15,294 nucleotides of DNA from an uncultured Clostridia bacterium (GCA_905236445.1 CAJOPQ010000098.1:1-15294); one strand, 5' to 3'; shown: positions 9,092-14,904, counted from the stretch's first letter. Made by a program: numbers and translations. Notes: generated by a model not told the origin, from the sequence alone.

Positions 9092-10010
9092 TTCTTTCCC
9101 TCCTATAATGCCATATTGGGAACATAATAATTATTGCAACAAATGTAATGGCTACAGCCAAGACATACCACCATACTTGTACAGGCAATACCCTATATAC
9201 TTCTAGTTGCGAATCGTCACTCGTTAGACTCCAAGAATGTATAACATATCCAATTTCATTATCTCTGTATACGCCATCTGCATTTGATTTGTATCTAGCG
9301 TCACTCGTTTCAAAATTTTCTTTCAATGTAATGTTATCAAAAACATTATCTTCTGTATATTCTTCACCAAGAATGTCATTTGATCTAACAATATAATAGT
9401 CTAGATAAGATTGGTCATCCTCTCTTTGCTCTTGTTGGAAGTACTGGAATATGTTGTTGTCCTGCCAAATATAGCTGTTGTTGAATAAGTTTGCTCTCTC
9501 CTTTCTATAATCACCACTTACCAAAGATGAGACAAATGGACCATAATCATTTGTTGCAAAAGGCTGTACATTCTCAAGTTTTGCAAATCCATATTTATTC
9601 AAAACTTCATCTGTGTTAAGTCCATAGAAATATACATATTGCTCTAATGTGGCAAATTGAATATTGAACCCAAATTCGTAATTGCCATTATTAGTCTCAA
9701 GATTGGTGATGGTGACGGTAATTCCTTTTTTAAAATAATCTAGTACGCTTGTCTCGTTGACATATTTGTTGGCAAAATTATCTTGTTCCCACTCCTTGAT
9801 CTCATCATAGTATCTTAAGACATCTTGTTGTATGATAGTATACATATTTCTTGCTTGTGTCTGACTAAATTTATTGCCATCGAAGGAAATGTCTACCCTA
9901 TCTATAACTGTGCCAGATTCTGTATAATATCTAGTATAATTAATCTGTGCACAACCACAGGCAAAACATGCAGAAAATATTAAGATTAGAAAACAAAATA
10001 TTTTTTTCAA
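9075..10010 (-). CDS. Signal-peptide protein with C-terminal membrane anchor, probable lipoprotein, function unknown
   Basis: From the proposed TTG start the protein has 311 residues. The N-terminus is a Lys-Lys segment followed by a hydrophobic stretch (IFCFLILIFSACFACGC), typical of a signal peptide. A Cys at 18 or 20 could be lipidated, although the lipobox is weak. The exported part of about 250 residues is acidic and rich in Tyr and Asn. A single membrane helix (about 276-297, VWWYVLAVAITFVAIIIMF) and a basic tail HYRRERN end the protein. The layout, with CAQINYTRYY then a short beta-rich start, recalls LppM-type (DUF3153) proteins, but this is a weak resemblance. The start was moved from TTG at 10031, which has no ribosome site, to TTG at 10010, which has AAGGAT seven bases upstream. 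The stop is TGA, the only one among the complete genes I checked. First gene of the dnaB operon. Confidence 0.8.
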   Translation of the reverse strand: MKKIFCFLILIFSACFACGCAQINYTRYYTESGTVIDRVDISFDGNKFSQTQARNMYTIIQQDVLRYYDEIKEWEQDNFANKYVNETSVLDYFKKGITVTITNLETNNGNYEFGFNIQFATLEQYVYFYGLNTDEVLNKYGFAKLENVQPFATNDYGPFVSSLVSGDYRKERANLFNNSYIWQDNNIFQYFQQEQREDDQSYLDYYIVRSNDILGEEYTEDNVFDNITLKENFETSDARYKSNADGVYRDNEIGYVIHSWSLTSDDSQLEVYRVLPVQVWWYVLAVAITFVAIIIMFPIWHYRRERNVVQQ

Positions 10011-10016
10011 ATTAAT

Positions 10017-10022
10017 ATCCTT
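10017..10022 (-). promoter_or_regulatory. Ribosome binding site that decides a TTG start
   Basis: AAGGAT on the minus strand, followed by TATTAA-type spacer and TTG at 10008-10010. It argues for the internal TTG over the one at 10029-10031, which has only AT-rich DNA before it. The chosen start places the Lys-Lys directly at the N-terminus, as expected of a signal peptide. Confidence 0.65.
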
Positions 10023-10048
10023 CACAAACAAGTAGATATATATTTAAT

Positions 10049-10077
10049 ATTATACACAGATAGTATACATTAAACAA
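10049..10077 (-). promoter_or_regulatory. Candidate promoter of the lipoprotein-dnaB-alaS-rnr operon
   Basis: On the minus strand TTGTTT (10072-10077) and TATAAT (10049-10054) are separated by 17 bases. The predicted transcript would start near 10042 and have a leader of about 30 bases before the TTG start at 10010. It is the only good match between this operon and the divergent plus-strand gene. Confidence 0.65.
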
Positions 10078-10154
10078 AAGTAATTAACAATAATTTTTGT
10101 AATAATTATGTTATTTTTTTAAAAATATTTTTATGAAAAACATGTATCATTAAT

Positions 10155-10183
10155 TTGCAAATAACGTATAATTATACTATAAT
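10155..10183 (+). promoter_or_regulatory. Promoter of the orphan gene at 10190, predicted to give a leaderless mRNA
   Basis: TTGCAA (10155-10160), 17 bases, then a perfect TATAAT (10178-10183). The usual start point, 6-8 bases after the -10 box, falls on or beside the ATG at 10190, leaving no room for a Shine-Dalgarno site; none is seen upstream. A perfect 12-base palindrome (10166-10177) fills the spacer up to the -10 box. Confidence 0.7.
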
Positions 10184-10189
10184 TTAAGC

Positions 10190-10984
10190 ATGGAAAATAG
10201 ATTCTATAATTATAACAGTAAGAATAAACCTCTTACTATAGAAGAAGAGACTGAATATCAAATAACTAATGAAAGGCTGAAAGACGCCATCGTTATCAAT
10301 AGCAGCCTTGGAACAAAAATGATTATGTCTAATTACAAGAAAGACTTAGAACAAATAACAAAATTTAGTACTCTTGTAAGGCACAATGTTGGCAACTATA
10401 TTGGCAGAGGCGAGATTGTAAAAACATATTACGATACAGAGGATATGTTTTTTCATAGTGTGGGTATCAATATATGCGAGACTATCGAAAAAGGCGAAAA
10501 AGAAAAGGAAATTATCGTTCGATACGATAGTAATGTAGAACGAATATCTTATCTTAAATTCTTGCCTGACACATATTTGCTTAAGGTTAAAACAAAAGAC
10601 AAAATGTCAAAATACTTTGACTTTATTGAGAGTGCAATTTTACAACTCATAACTAATGGATTACAGACCAATGTCATGAATCTGTTAAAAACTCTAAAAC
10701 CTCTAGTAATTGTTAAGAAAAAAAGGCAACATTATCAGTACAACCTCCCTAACAAATTAATTATGAATTTTAACTTCGACAGGTGTATCTATTCTAGCCC
10801 AAAGACTAAAGACAAATACAAAGTTGACATTCTAGAAACGCTAGCAGAGAACAAACCAGACGAATTTAGTGAAGTGTATAATAATTTCATAAAAGATCTA
10901 ATACTAGAGAATCCTAATTTAGTCAAAACAAAACATAGCGACCTATTCATTGGCTTGGATTATTTGTTAGATATTAGAAATTAA
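10190..10984 (+). CDS. Orphan protein with possible CYTH-like fold, function unknown
   Basis: The 264-residue protein is not one I recognise. It is soluble, rich in Lys, Asn and Tyr, with no signal peptide or membrane helix. The central part (about 63-112) runs RHNVGNYIGRGEIVKTYYDTED...VGINICETIEKGEKEKEIIVRYD. The order strand, YYDT, strand, charged turn, strand resembles CYTH/VTC-type triphosphate tunnel folds, in which a YFDT-like block precedes an Arg-bearing strand. The N-terminal ExExK signature of CYTH enzymes is not visible, so catalysis is not implied. A later segment (about 190-222), KLIMNFNFDRCIY...YKVDILETL, could supply further strands. It stands alone on the plus strand between a divergent operon and its own terminator. 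The start at 10190 is the first ATG after the promoter but lacks a ribosome site. Met 44 or 46 are later alternatives without one. Confidence 0.75.
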   Translation: MENRFYNYNSKNKPLTIEEETEYQITNERLKDAIVINSSLGTKMIMSNYKKDLEQITKFSTLVRHNVGNYIGRGEIVKTYYDTEDMFFHSVGINICETIEKGEKEKEIIVRYDSNVERISYLKFLPDTYLLKVKTKDKMSKYFDFIESAILQLITNGLQTNVMNLLKTLKPLVIVKKKRQHYQYNLPNKLIMNFNFDRCIYSSPKTKDKYKVDILETLAENKPDEFSEVYNNFIKDLILENPNLVKTKHSDLFIGLDYLLDIRN

Positions 10985-10988
10985 GATA

Positions 10989-11025
10989 AAAGATTAGAAT
11001 TCTATTCAATTTCTAATCTTTTTTT
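10989..11025 (+). terminator. Rho-independent terminator after the 10190 gene
   Basis: Perfect 11-pair stem with arms AAAGATTAGAA (10989-10999) and TTCTAATCTTT (11011-11021), an 11-base loop and a T run continuing to 11025. It starts four bases after the stop codon, so the gene is monocistronic. Confidence 0.92.
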
Positions 11026-11164
11026 AAAGCAAATACATATTTTTCGAATTTGTGTCAATTACTATTTTTCAATTGTAATAGTTTTTCTTTGTCGACAACT
11101 TAAGAGCATGTTGGACATTTAACCATTTTACTTGTAATTTTAAGATGTAGACAAAATCAAAAGA

Positions 11165-11198
11165 TTTGGTGCAAAAAAATTTAAACTTTTTTACCAAA
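11165..11198. repeat. Bulged inverted repeat directly upstream of the 11267 promoter
   Basis: Arms TTTGGT (11165-11170) and ACCAAA (11193-11198) enclose a second pair, six A (11173-11178) against six T (11187-11192), with only GC unpaired on the left side. It ends five bases before the -35 box. It could be an operator, an upstream A/T-tract promoter element, or simply low-complexity DNA. The rest of 11026-11164 shows only a 10-base palindrome TTGTCGACAA at 11089-11098 and no reading frame worth calling. Confidence 0.5.
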
Positions 11199-11203
11199 GG
11201 GTA

Positions 11204-11233
11204 TTGAAATTGATATATCACATGTGTTATACT
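11204..11233 (+). promoter_or_regulatory. Candidate promoter of the orphan gene at 11267
   Basis: TTGAAA (11204-11209), 18 bases, TATACT (11228-11233). A second TATACT follows at 11237-11242 as part of a direct repeat TTATACTC, but it has no -35 box at a good distance. The transcript would start near 11240 and carry a leader of about 27 bases with a good ribosome site. Confidence 0.6.
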
Positions 11234-11254
11234 CCTTATACTCTAAATATAAAT

Positions 11255-11260
11255 AGGAGA
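11255..11260 (+). promoter_or_regulatory. Ribosome binding site that decides the start of the 11267 gene
   Basis: AGGAGA lies six bases before the ATG at 11267. The frame is open back to a TTG at 11204, but that codon falls in the -35 box and has no ribosome site, so the shorter protein is preferred. Confidence 0.8.
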
Positions 11261-11266
11261 CAGTAT

Positions 11267-11974
11267 ATGAAAATATCAGAAATTTTAACCAGATTTTACA
11301 GCAAGAAAAACAGCAACAAAAGCCCTCTTCAATTAATGGAAGAAGATACCAATAACCATACACATAATACAGATACTACTCTTACTAGCAAGACTGGTAT
11401 AGATTTTGAAGCCAACAGAGAGCAATATATTAAGATGTATAACGATATGAATGATCCTAACGCTATTATTAGATTCACAGAGGATAATGGCGTTGAAGTA
11501 ACTGCTATATACACAGAAAACGGACCAATTATAAGGAAAGTATATCCAACTACACCTAATCATGACAAGAAGTCTTTCGAAAGAACACCTGATGCATGCG
11601 ATTCTAAAATAGAATATATTGGCAGAACTGAATTTTTGGACAGTAATCTTAAGCATAATTATAGATATACAGATATTGTATGCTATACTTGGAACGAATT
11701 GAGACCATTAAAAAATGATTCAATATCTGATATAGACTATGGCTCAGTATCTTATGTAGGAGAAATAGAGTCAGATTCTGGATATAGACCATTGTCAACA
11801 AGATCTAGATTAAAAGTAGATTCTCATACATGGAACACTACTGCATATATGACACATGAAGATATGAAGCATACTTTCAATGGCAGACTACACGCAATAG
11901 AAAGAAATGGTAAATCTGATACATATGCAGATCTTACACAACTAAGCAATGCAAATAATGAGATGATTCAGTAA
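11267..11974 (+). CDS. Orphan hydrophilic protein, function unknown
   Basis: I do not recognise this 235-residue protein. It begins MKISEILTRFYSKKN, which could form a short basic amphipathic helix. A Thr/Asn/His-rich linker follows (about 27-43, DTNNHTHNTDTTLTSKT) and looks disordered. The remainder is polar, rich in Asp, Tyr, Thr and Ser, and seems to alternate in short beta-type strands (YGSVSYVGEIES, RSRLKVDSHTWNTTAYMT). There is no signal peptide or membrane helix, only two Cys (in PDACDS and IVCYTW), and no catalytic motif I can name. It has its own promoter, a strong ribosome site and a terminator, so it is a complete monocistronic unit. Such proteins are often lineage-specific; a sporulation, envelope or phage-derived origin would be a guess. 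Confidence 0.75.
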   Translation: MKISEILTRFYSKKNSNKSPLQLMEEDTNNHTHNTDTTLTSKTGIDFEANREQYIKMYNDMNDPNAIIRFTEDNGVEVTAIYTENGPIIRKVYPTTPNHDKKSFERTPDACDSKIEYIGRTEFLDSNLKHNYRYTDIVCYTWNELRPLKNDSISDIDYGSVSYVGEIESDSGYRPLSTRSRLKVDSHTWNTTAYMTHEDMKHTFNGRLHAIERNGKSDTYADLTQLSNANNEMIQ

Positions 11975-11993
11975 ATCTTACGCAACAAATCGC

Positions 11994-12027
11994 AAAACCC
12001 TATAAATTATAGGGTTTTTCTTTTTTT
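11994..12027 (+). terminator. Rho-independent terminator after the 11267 gene
   Basis: Perfect 11-pair stem AAAACCCTATA (11994-12004) with TATAGGGTTTT (12008-12018), a three-base loop and a T-rich tail to 12027. The A run before the stem makes weak minus-strand function possible, but tsf has a better one of its own just to the right. Confidence 0.92.
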
Positions 12028-12043
12028 GAATAGTATTGCAAAC

Positions 12044-12078
12044 AAAAAAAAATAAGCTATGCAAATAATGCATAGCTT
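12044..12078 (-). terminator. Rho-independent terminator after tsf
   Basis: On the minus strand arms AAGCTATGCA and TGCATAGCTT pair perfectly over 10 bases around a five-base loop, followed by A and nine T. It begins 14 bases after the tsf stop. It faces the plus-strand terminator at 11994-12027, insulating two converging units. Confidence 0.93.
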
Positions 12079-12092
12079 GCTATCAAAACTTA

Positions 12093-12737
12093 TTACTTAG
12101 TTTGACTCATTACTTCTTCCGCAAAGTTGTCTTTTCTCTTCTCTAAGCCCTCACCCATCTCATATCTAACGAATCTTCTAATTGTAATCTTCTCACCAAT
12201 TGTTAAGATTGCTTCATTAAGAAGTTGAGTGATTGTCTTGTCAGGATCTTTAACATAACTTTGTTCTAGCAAAACGACATCTTGATAGAATTTCTTAATT
12301 CTACCTTCTACCATTTTCTCGATAATTTCAGGCTTCTTGCCCTCATTCTCTGCTTGAGCTCTAAGAATTTCTTTCTCATGTTCAATAGCCTCTGCAGGAA
12401 CTTCAGCAACACTGACATACTCTGGTTTTGCAGCTGCGATATGTAGAGCAATATTCTTACACAACTCAACAAATTGTTCACTTCTAGCAACGAAATCTGT
12501 CTCGCAGTTAATCTCTACCAATACACCAATCTTGCCACCCATGTGAATATATGAGTATACTAGGCCTTCTGCAGCAATTCTGTCTGCTTTCTTAGCGGCA
12601 GCGGCAATTCCTTTCTCTCTTAGCCATTCAGTTGCTTTGTCGATATCTCCATCGCACTCTGTCAAAGCTTTCTTACAGTCCATCATTCCGGCATTAGTTC
12701 TTTTTCTTAGTTTTACAATATCTTCTGTTGTAAACAT
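12093..12737 (-). CDS. tsf: Translation elongation factor Ts, short form
   Basis: EF-Ts exchanges GDP for GTP on EF-Tu. The N-terminal UBA-like domain (about 3-45) carries KLRKRTNAGMMDCKKAL, and the hallmark EF-Tu-contacting segment INCETDFVAR lies at 76-85. At 214 residues it is shorter than the E. coli and B. subtilis proteins (roughly 280-295), so part of the duplicated core is missing; short forms of this kind are known in Thermus and various Clostridia. AAGGAA at 12746-12751 supports the ATG. It follows rpsB by 28 bases, the almost universal rpsB-tsf arrangement. The usual downstream pyrH and frr are not here, because a terminator closes the operon. Confidence 0.97.
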   Translation of the reverse strand: MFTTEDIVKLRKRTNAGMMDCKKALTECDGDIDKATEWLREKGIAAAAKKADRIAAEGLVYSYIHMGGKIGVLVEINCETDFVARSEQFVELCKNIALHIAAAKPEYVSVAEVPAEAIEHEKEILRAQAENEGKKPEIIEKMVEGRIKKFYQDVVLLEQSYVKDPDKTITQLLNEAILTIGEKITIRRFVRYEMGEGLEKRKDNFAEEVMSQTK

Positions 12738-12765
12738 AAATCTATTTCCTTACCCCTTATAAAAT

Positions 12766-13626
12766 TTATTCTTCTACTGATTCTGTAGACTCTTCAGCTT
12801 TTTCAGCTTTCTTTGCTCTTTTCTTAGCTTGTGGCTTCTCAACAACTTCTTCTTCATCTTTGTCAATAGTTGCAGCCTCTACAGCCTCTTCAATTGTCTC
12901 AACTGTAATTGCTTCTTCTTCTGCCTCATCAACAACAGGGCTTACACCCTCTTTTGCCTCGATAACAGCATTTGCCATTGCACCAGCAATTAAAGAAATT
13001 GCACGAATTGCATCGTCATTACCAGGAATTACATAATCTACTGGCTCTGGATCGCAATTAGTATCAATTAGAGCAACAATAGGGATATTAAGAGCTTTTG
13101 CTTCTTTTACTGCAAGGTGTTCTTTCTTGGTATCAACTATGAAAATTACATCTGGCAACTTCTCCATCTCTCTAATTCCACCAAGGTTCTTCTCTAACTT
13201 AGCCATCTCACCTCTAAGCTTGATAACCTCTTTTTTTGGAAGTAGATTGAATTCTCCTACCTTCTCCATATGATCAAGTTCGTTAAGTCTAGCGACTCTG
13301 CTTCTAATTGTTTTGAAGTTAGTTAGAGTACCACCTAACCAACGAGAATTGATATAATACATACCGCATCTCTTAGCTTCGTCCTCGATAGCTTTTTGAG
13401 CTTGTTTCTTTGTTCCTACGAATAGGATAGTTTTGCCTTCACTAGCAACTGATTTGATATAGTCATAAGCCTTATCAATCAATACTGCTGTGTCTTCTAG
13501 ATTGATAATATGAATATCGTTTCTAGATGTGAAGATGTATGGAGCCATCTTAGGGTTCCATTTCCTAGTTTGGTGACCGAAATGTACACCAGCTTCTAGT
13601 AATTGCTTCATTGAAATTACTGACAT
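12766..13626 (-). CDS. rpsB: 30S ribosomal protein S2
   Basis: S2 binds late to the 30S subunit, near the head-body junction. The family signature LEAGVHFGHQTRKWNPKM is at 10-27, and SRWLGGTLTNF, VDTKKEHLAVKEA and DTNCDPEPVDYVIPGNDDAIRAI follow in order. The body ends near residue 228. A tail of about 58 residues, first acidic, then with a basic patch QAKKRAKKAEKA, then acidic again, extends beyond the compact S2 fold; it is low in complexity. AAGGAGG at 13634-13640 supports the start. It is the first gene of the rpsB-tsf operon and has a structured leader of about 124 bases, which suggests autogenous control. Confidence 0.98.
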   Translation of the reverse strand: MSVISMKQLLEAGVHFGHQTRKWNPKMAPYIFTSRNDIHIINLEDTAVLIDKAYDYIKSVASEGKTILFVGTKKQAQKAIEDEAKRCGMYYINSRWLGGTLTNFKTIRSRVARLNELDHMEKVGEFNLLPKKEVIKLRGEMAKLEKNLGGIREMEKLPDVIFIVDTKKEHLAVKEAKALNIPIVALIDTNCDPEPVDYVIPGNDDAIRAISLIAGAMANAVIEAKEGVSPVVDEAEEEAITVETIEEAVEAATIDKDEEEVVEKPQAKKRAKKAEKAEESTESVEE

Positions 13627-13750
13627 TTTTCTTCCTCCTTGTTTATTTCTTCCTTGGTGTTTTAGAGCTTCTGGGACAACCTACGACAATATTCATCATA
13701 GACAACAATCCAGAATATACAACCAAGTGTCTAATATTTTGCAATTAAGC
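13627..13750 (-). promoter_or_regulatory. Structured 5' leader of rpsB-tsf, candidate S2-responsive RNA
   Basis: Between the predicted start point and the rpsB ATG the minus-strand RNA can form three nested helices: CTTGGT with ACCAAG (13722-13727 and 13653-13658), TTCTGG with CCAGAA (13710-13715 and 13669-13674), and CTATG with CGTAG including one G-U pair (13697-13701 and 13681-13685). Internal loops of 6/10 and 8/6 bases separate them and the top loop has 11 bases. The outer helix ends 12 bases before the Shine-Dalgarno site, and no T run follows, so any control would be of translation rather than termination. S2 autoregulation through the rpsB leader is known in E. coli; I do not know this fold as a described family. 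Confidence 0.6.
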
Positions 13751-13756
13751 GTATAT

Positions 13757-13785
13757 AATATAACATACGTTTTGATAAATTGCAA
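13757..13785 (-). promoter_or_regulatory. Promoter of rpsB-tsf
   Basis: On the minus strand TTGCAA (13780-13785), 17 bases, TATATT (13757-13762). It lies between the rpmA terminator and the nested-helix leader, so the predicted transcript would begin near 13750 and include the whole structure. Confidence 0.7.
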
Positions 13786-13841
13786 GATTTTTTGATAAAC
13801 AATTTATATAATTTGAAATAAATATTATAATTGCATAACAC

Positions 13842-13873
13842 AAAAAAAACATGCTTGTTATAGCATGCTTTTT
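13842..13873 (-). terminator. Rho-independent terminator after rpmA
   Basis: On the minus strand CATGC and GCATG pair around an eight-base loop, extended outward by a G-U pair and A-T pairs between the flanking A run and T run; eight T follow the stem. It lies 13 bases after the rpmA stop and separates the L21/L27 operon from the rpsB promoter. Confidence 0.85.
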
Positions 13874-13885
13874 GCTTACATATAG

Positions 13886-14161
13886 TTACGCCTCAACAAC
13901 CGAAACTTGTTTCTTATCCTTGCTGTGTTGTTCGAACTTAACTACGCCATCTTTCAATGCGAATAATGTGTGATCCTTACCGATGCCAACATTTAATCCT
14001 GCATCTACTTTAGTTCCTCTTTGTCTCACAATAATTGTGCCAGCCTTTACAACCTGACCATCAGATCTCTTAACACCTAATCTCTTACTTTCGCTATCAC
14101 GACCGTTCTTAGATGTTCCTTGTCCTTTCTTGTGAGCAAACAGTTGTATATTAATAAACAT
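13886..14161 (-). CDS. rpmA: 50S ribosomal protein L27 with cleavable N-terminal extension
   Basis: L27 reaches towards the peptidyl-transferase centre with its N-terminal tail. The chosen start gives 91 residues beginning MFINIQLFAHKKGQG. In Bacillota L27 is made with an extra N-terminal segment that is removed by the Prp protease between Phe and Ala (LF|AHKKG), so residues 1-8 are predicted to be lost and mature L27 starts at Ala 9. The body GTSKNGRDSESKRLGVKR and GTIIVRQRGTK is typical. The frame is open to an ATG at 14191, but GGAGG at 14171-14175 points to 14161, which gives the standard length. The start overlaps the end of prp by 11 bases. Last gene of the operon before a terminator. 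Confidence 0.96.
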   Translation of the reverse strand: MFINIQLFAHKKGQGTSKNGRDSESKRLGVKRSDGQVVKAGTIIVRQRGTKVDAGLNVGIGKDHTLFALKDGVVKFEQHSKDKKQVSVVEA

Positions 14162-14492
14162 AATCTCTTTCCTCCAATTTGATATATTCAAAGTAGTTTG
14201 TTGCCAAATCTTTTACTGACAAAAGCAATGTTTTAAGAAGAATTTGACTACTTTGCATAGTTTTGTCATCTATATTCTTTGGCAATTCTATTTTGTAATA
14301 ACCTTCATCATCTATTCTGTCAATCTTAGGATTTGCTTTGGCAACTTTTTTCAAACCCAAAGCACAAGATTGTACCATAGAAGATAAGGCAGAACAAACG
14401 ATATCTTCCCCATGCTCTGCGTACCCTGTATGACCAGAACACTCAACGCAATGGATATTATCGTTTCTTTTGTAAAACACTATTCTAGTCAT
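14151..14492 (-). CDS. prp: Prp, ribosomal processing cysteine protease (YsxB family)
   Basis: Prp removes the N-terminal extension of L27, which is needed for functional ribosomes in Staphylococcus aureus. The 113-residue protein carries the family block GHTGYAEHGEDIVCSALSSM at 20-39, giving a catalytic pair His 21 and Cys 33 with the usual 11 intervening residues. The rest, with GLKKVAKANPKID and a C-terminal helix, matches the small single-domain family. It lies between rplU and rpmA, two bases after rplU, the classic place. It has no strong Shine-Dalgarno site of its own, so translation is probably coupled to rplU. The catalytic pair and the cleavage motif in L27 are both present, so the processing pathway should be active. 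Confidence 0.96.
   Translation of the reverse strand: MTRIVFYKRNDNIHCVECSGHTGYAEHGEDIVCSALSSMVQSCALGLKKVAKANPKIDRIDDEGYYKIELPKNIDDKTMQSSQILLKTLLLSVKDLATNYFEYIKLEERDYVY
14171..14175 (-). promoter_or_regulatory. Ribosome binding site that decides the rpmA start
   Basis: GGAGG on the minus strand, nine bases before the ATG at 14161 and inside the prp coding sequence. No comparable site precedes the in-frame ATG at 14191. Confidence 0.85.
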
Positions 14493-14494
14493 AA

Positions 14495-14800
14495 TTAGTC
14501 TACCGAAAGTATTTTAAGTGCAGTGTATGGTTGTCTGTGACCTTGTTTTCTACGATAATTCTTCTTAGCCTTATACTTGAAAACTACAATTTTGTCGGCC
14601 TTGCCTTGTTCTACTACCTCAGCAACAACCTTAGCACTTTCAACATATGGATTACCATTAGTAACTTTTCCATCGTTAACTAGCATCAATACATTAAGAT
14701 TAACTTTGTCACCAACTTTTGCATTCAATTTCTCAACGTTAATAACATCATCTTTTGCAACTTTGTATTGCTTGCCACCTGTCTCAATAATTGCGTACAT
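14495..14800 (-). CDS. rplU: 50S ribosomal protein L21
   Basis: L21 binds 23S rRNA, where it contacts L20. The 101-residue protein starts with the signature MYAIIETGGKQYKV and ends with the conserved KYKAKKNYRRKQGHRQPYT, giving full family length. A perfect AGGAGGT lies at 14808-14814. It is the first gene of rplU-prp-rpmA, behind a near-consensus promoter and a leader of about 100 bases that can form competing hairpins. The neighbouring genes fit the standard Bacillota operon. Confidence 0.98.
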   Translation of the reverse strand: MYAIIETGGKQYKVAKDDVINVEKLNAKVGDKVNLNVLMLVNDGKVTNGNPYVESAKVVAEVVEQGKADKIVVFKYKAKKNYRRKQGHRQPYTALKILSVD

Positions 14801-14898
14801 TTAATTTACCTCCTCTACCCAAACTCACTAAACAAAGGTGCTATGTACTTGACAATTCAAGTAATAGACTTGTAATTTTACCCATTTTATGTGGCTCA
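14801..14898 (-). promoter_or_regulatory. 5' leader of rplU-prp-rpmA with competing hairpins, possible L21 leader
   Basis: Within the predicted leader, ACTTG and CAAGT (14858-14862 and 14847-14851 read on the minus strand) pair around a six-base loop, extended by CTAT with ATAG to span 14841-14867. A preceding CAAGT (in 14868-14873) can instead pair with the same ACTTG, so the two folds exclude each other. A Bacillota L21 leader RNA is a described family, but I cannot confirm that this is a member. A 14-codon frame (14841-14885) also lies in the leader, without a ribosome site. Confidence 0.5.
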
Positions 14899-14904
14899 AG
14901 GACG

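Noticed and set aside
10121..10132. Palindrome AAAAATATTTTT between the divergent promoters
   Set aside because: It is low-complexity A/T DNA; it may bend the DNA but chance is sufficient to explain it.
11949..12070. Twelve-base repeat ATGCAAATAATG at 11949 and 12059
   Set aside because: One copy is in the end of the orphan gene and the other in the tsf terminator loop region. Short and AT-rich, with no flanking signature of a transposon or attachment site.
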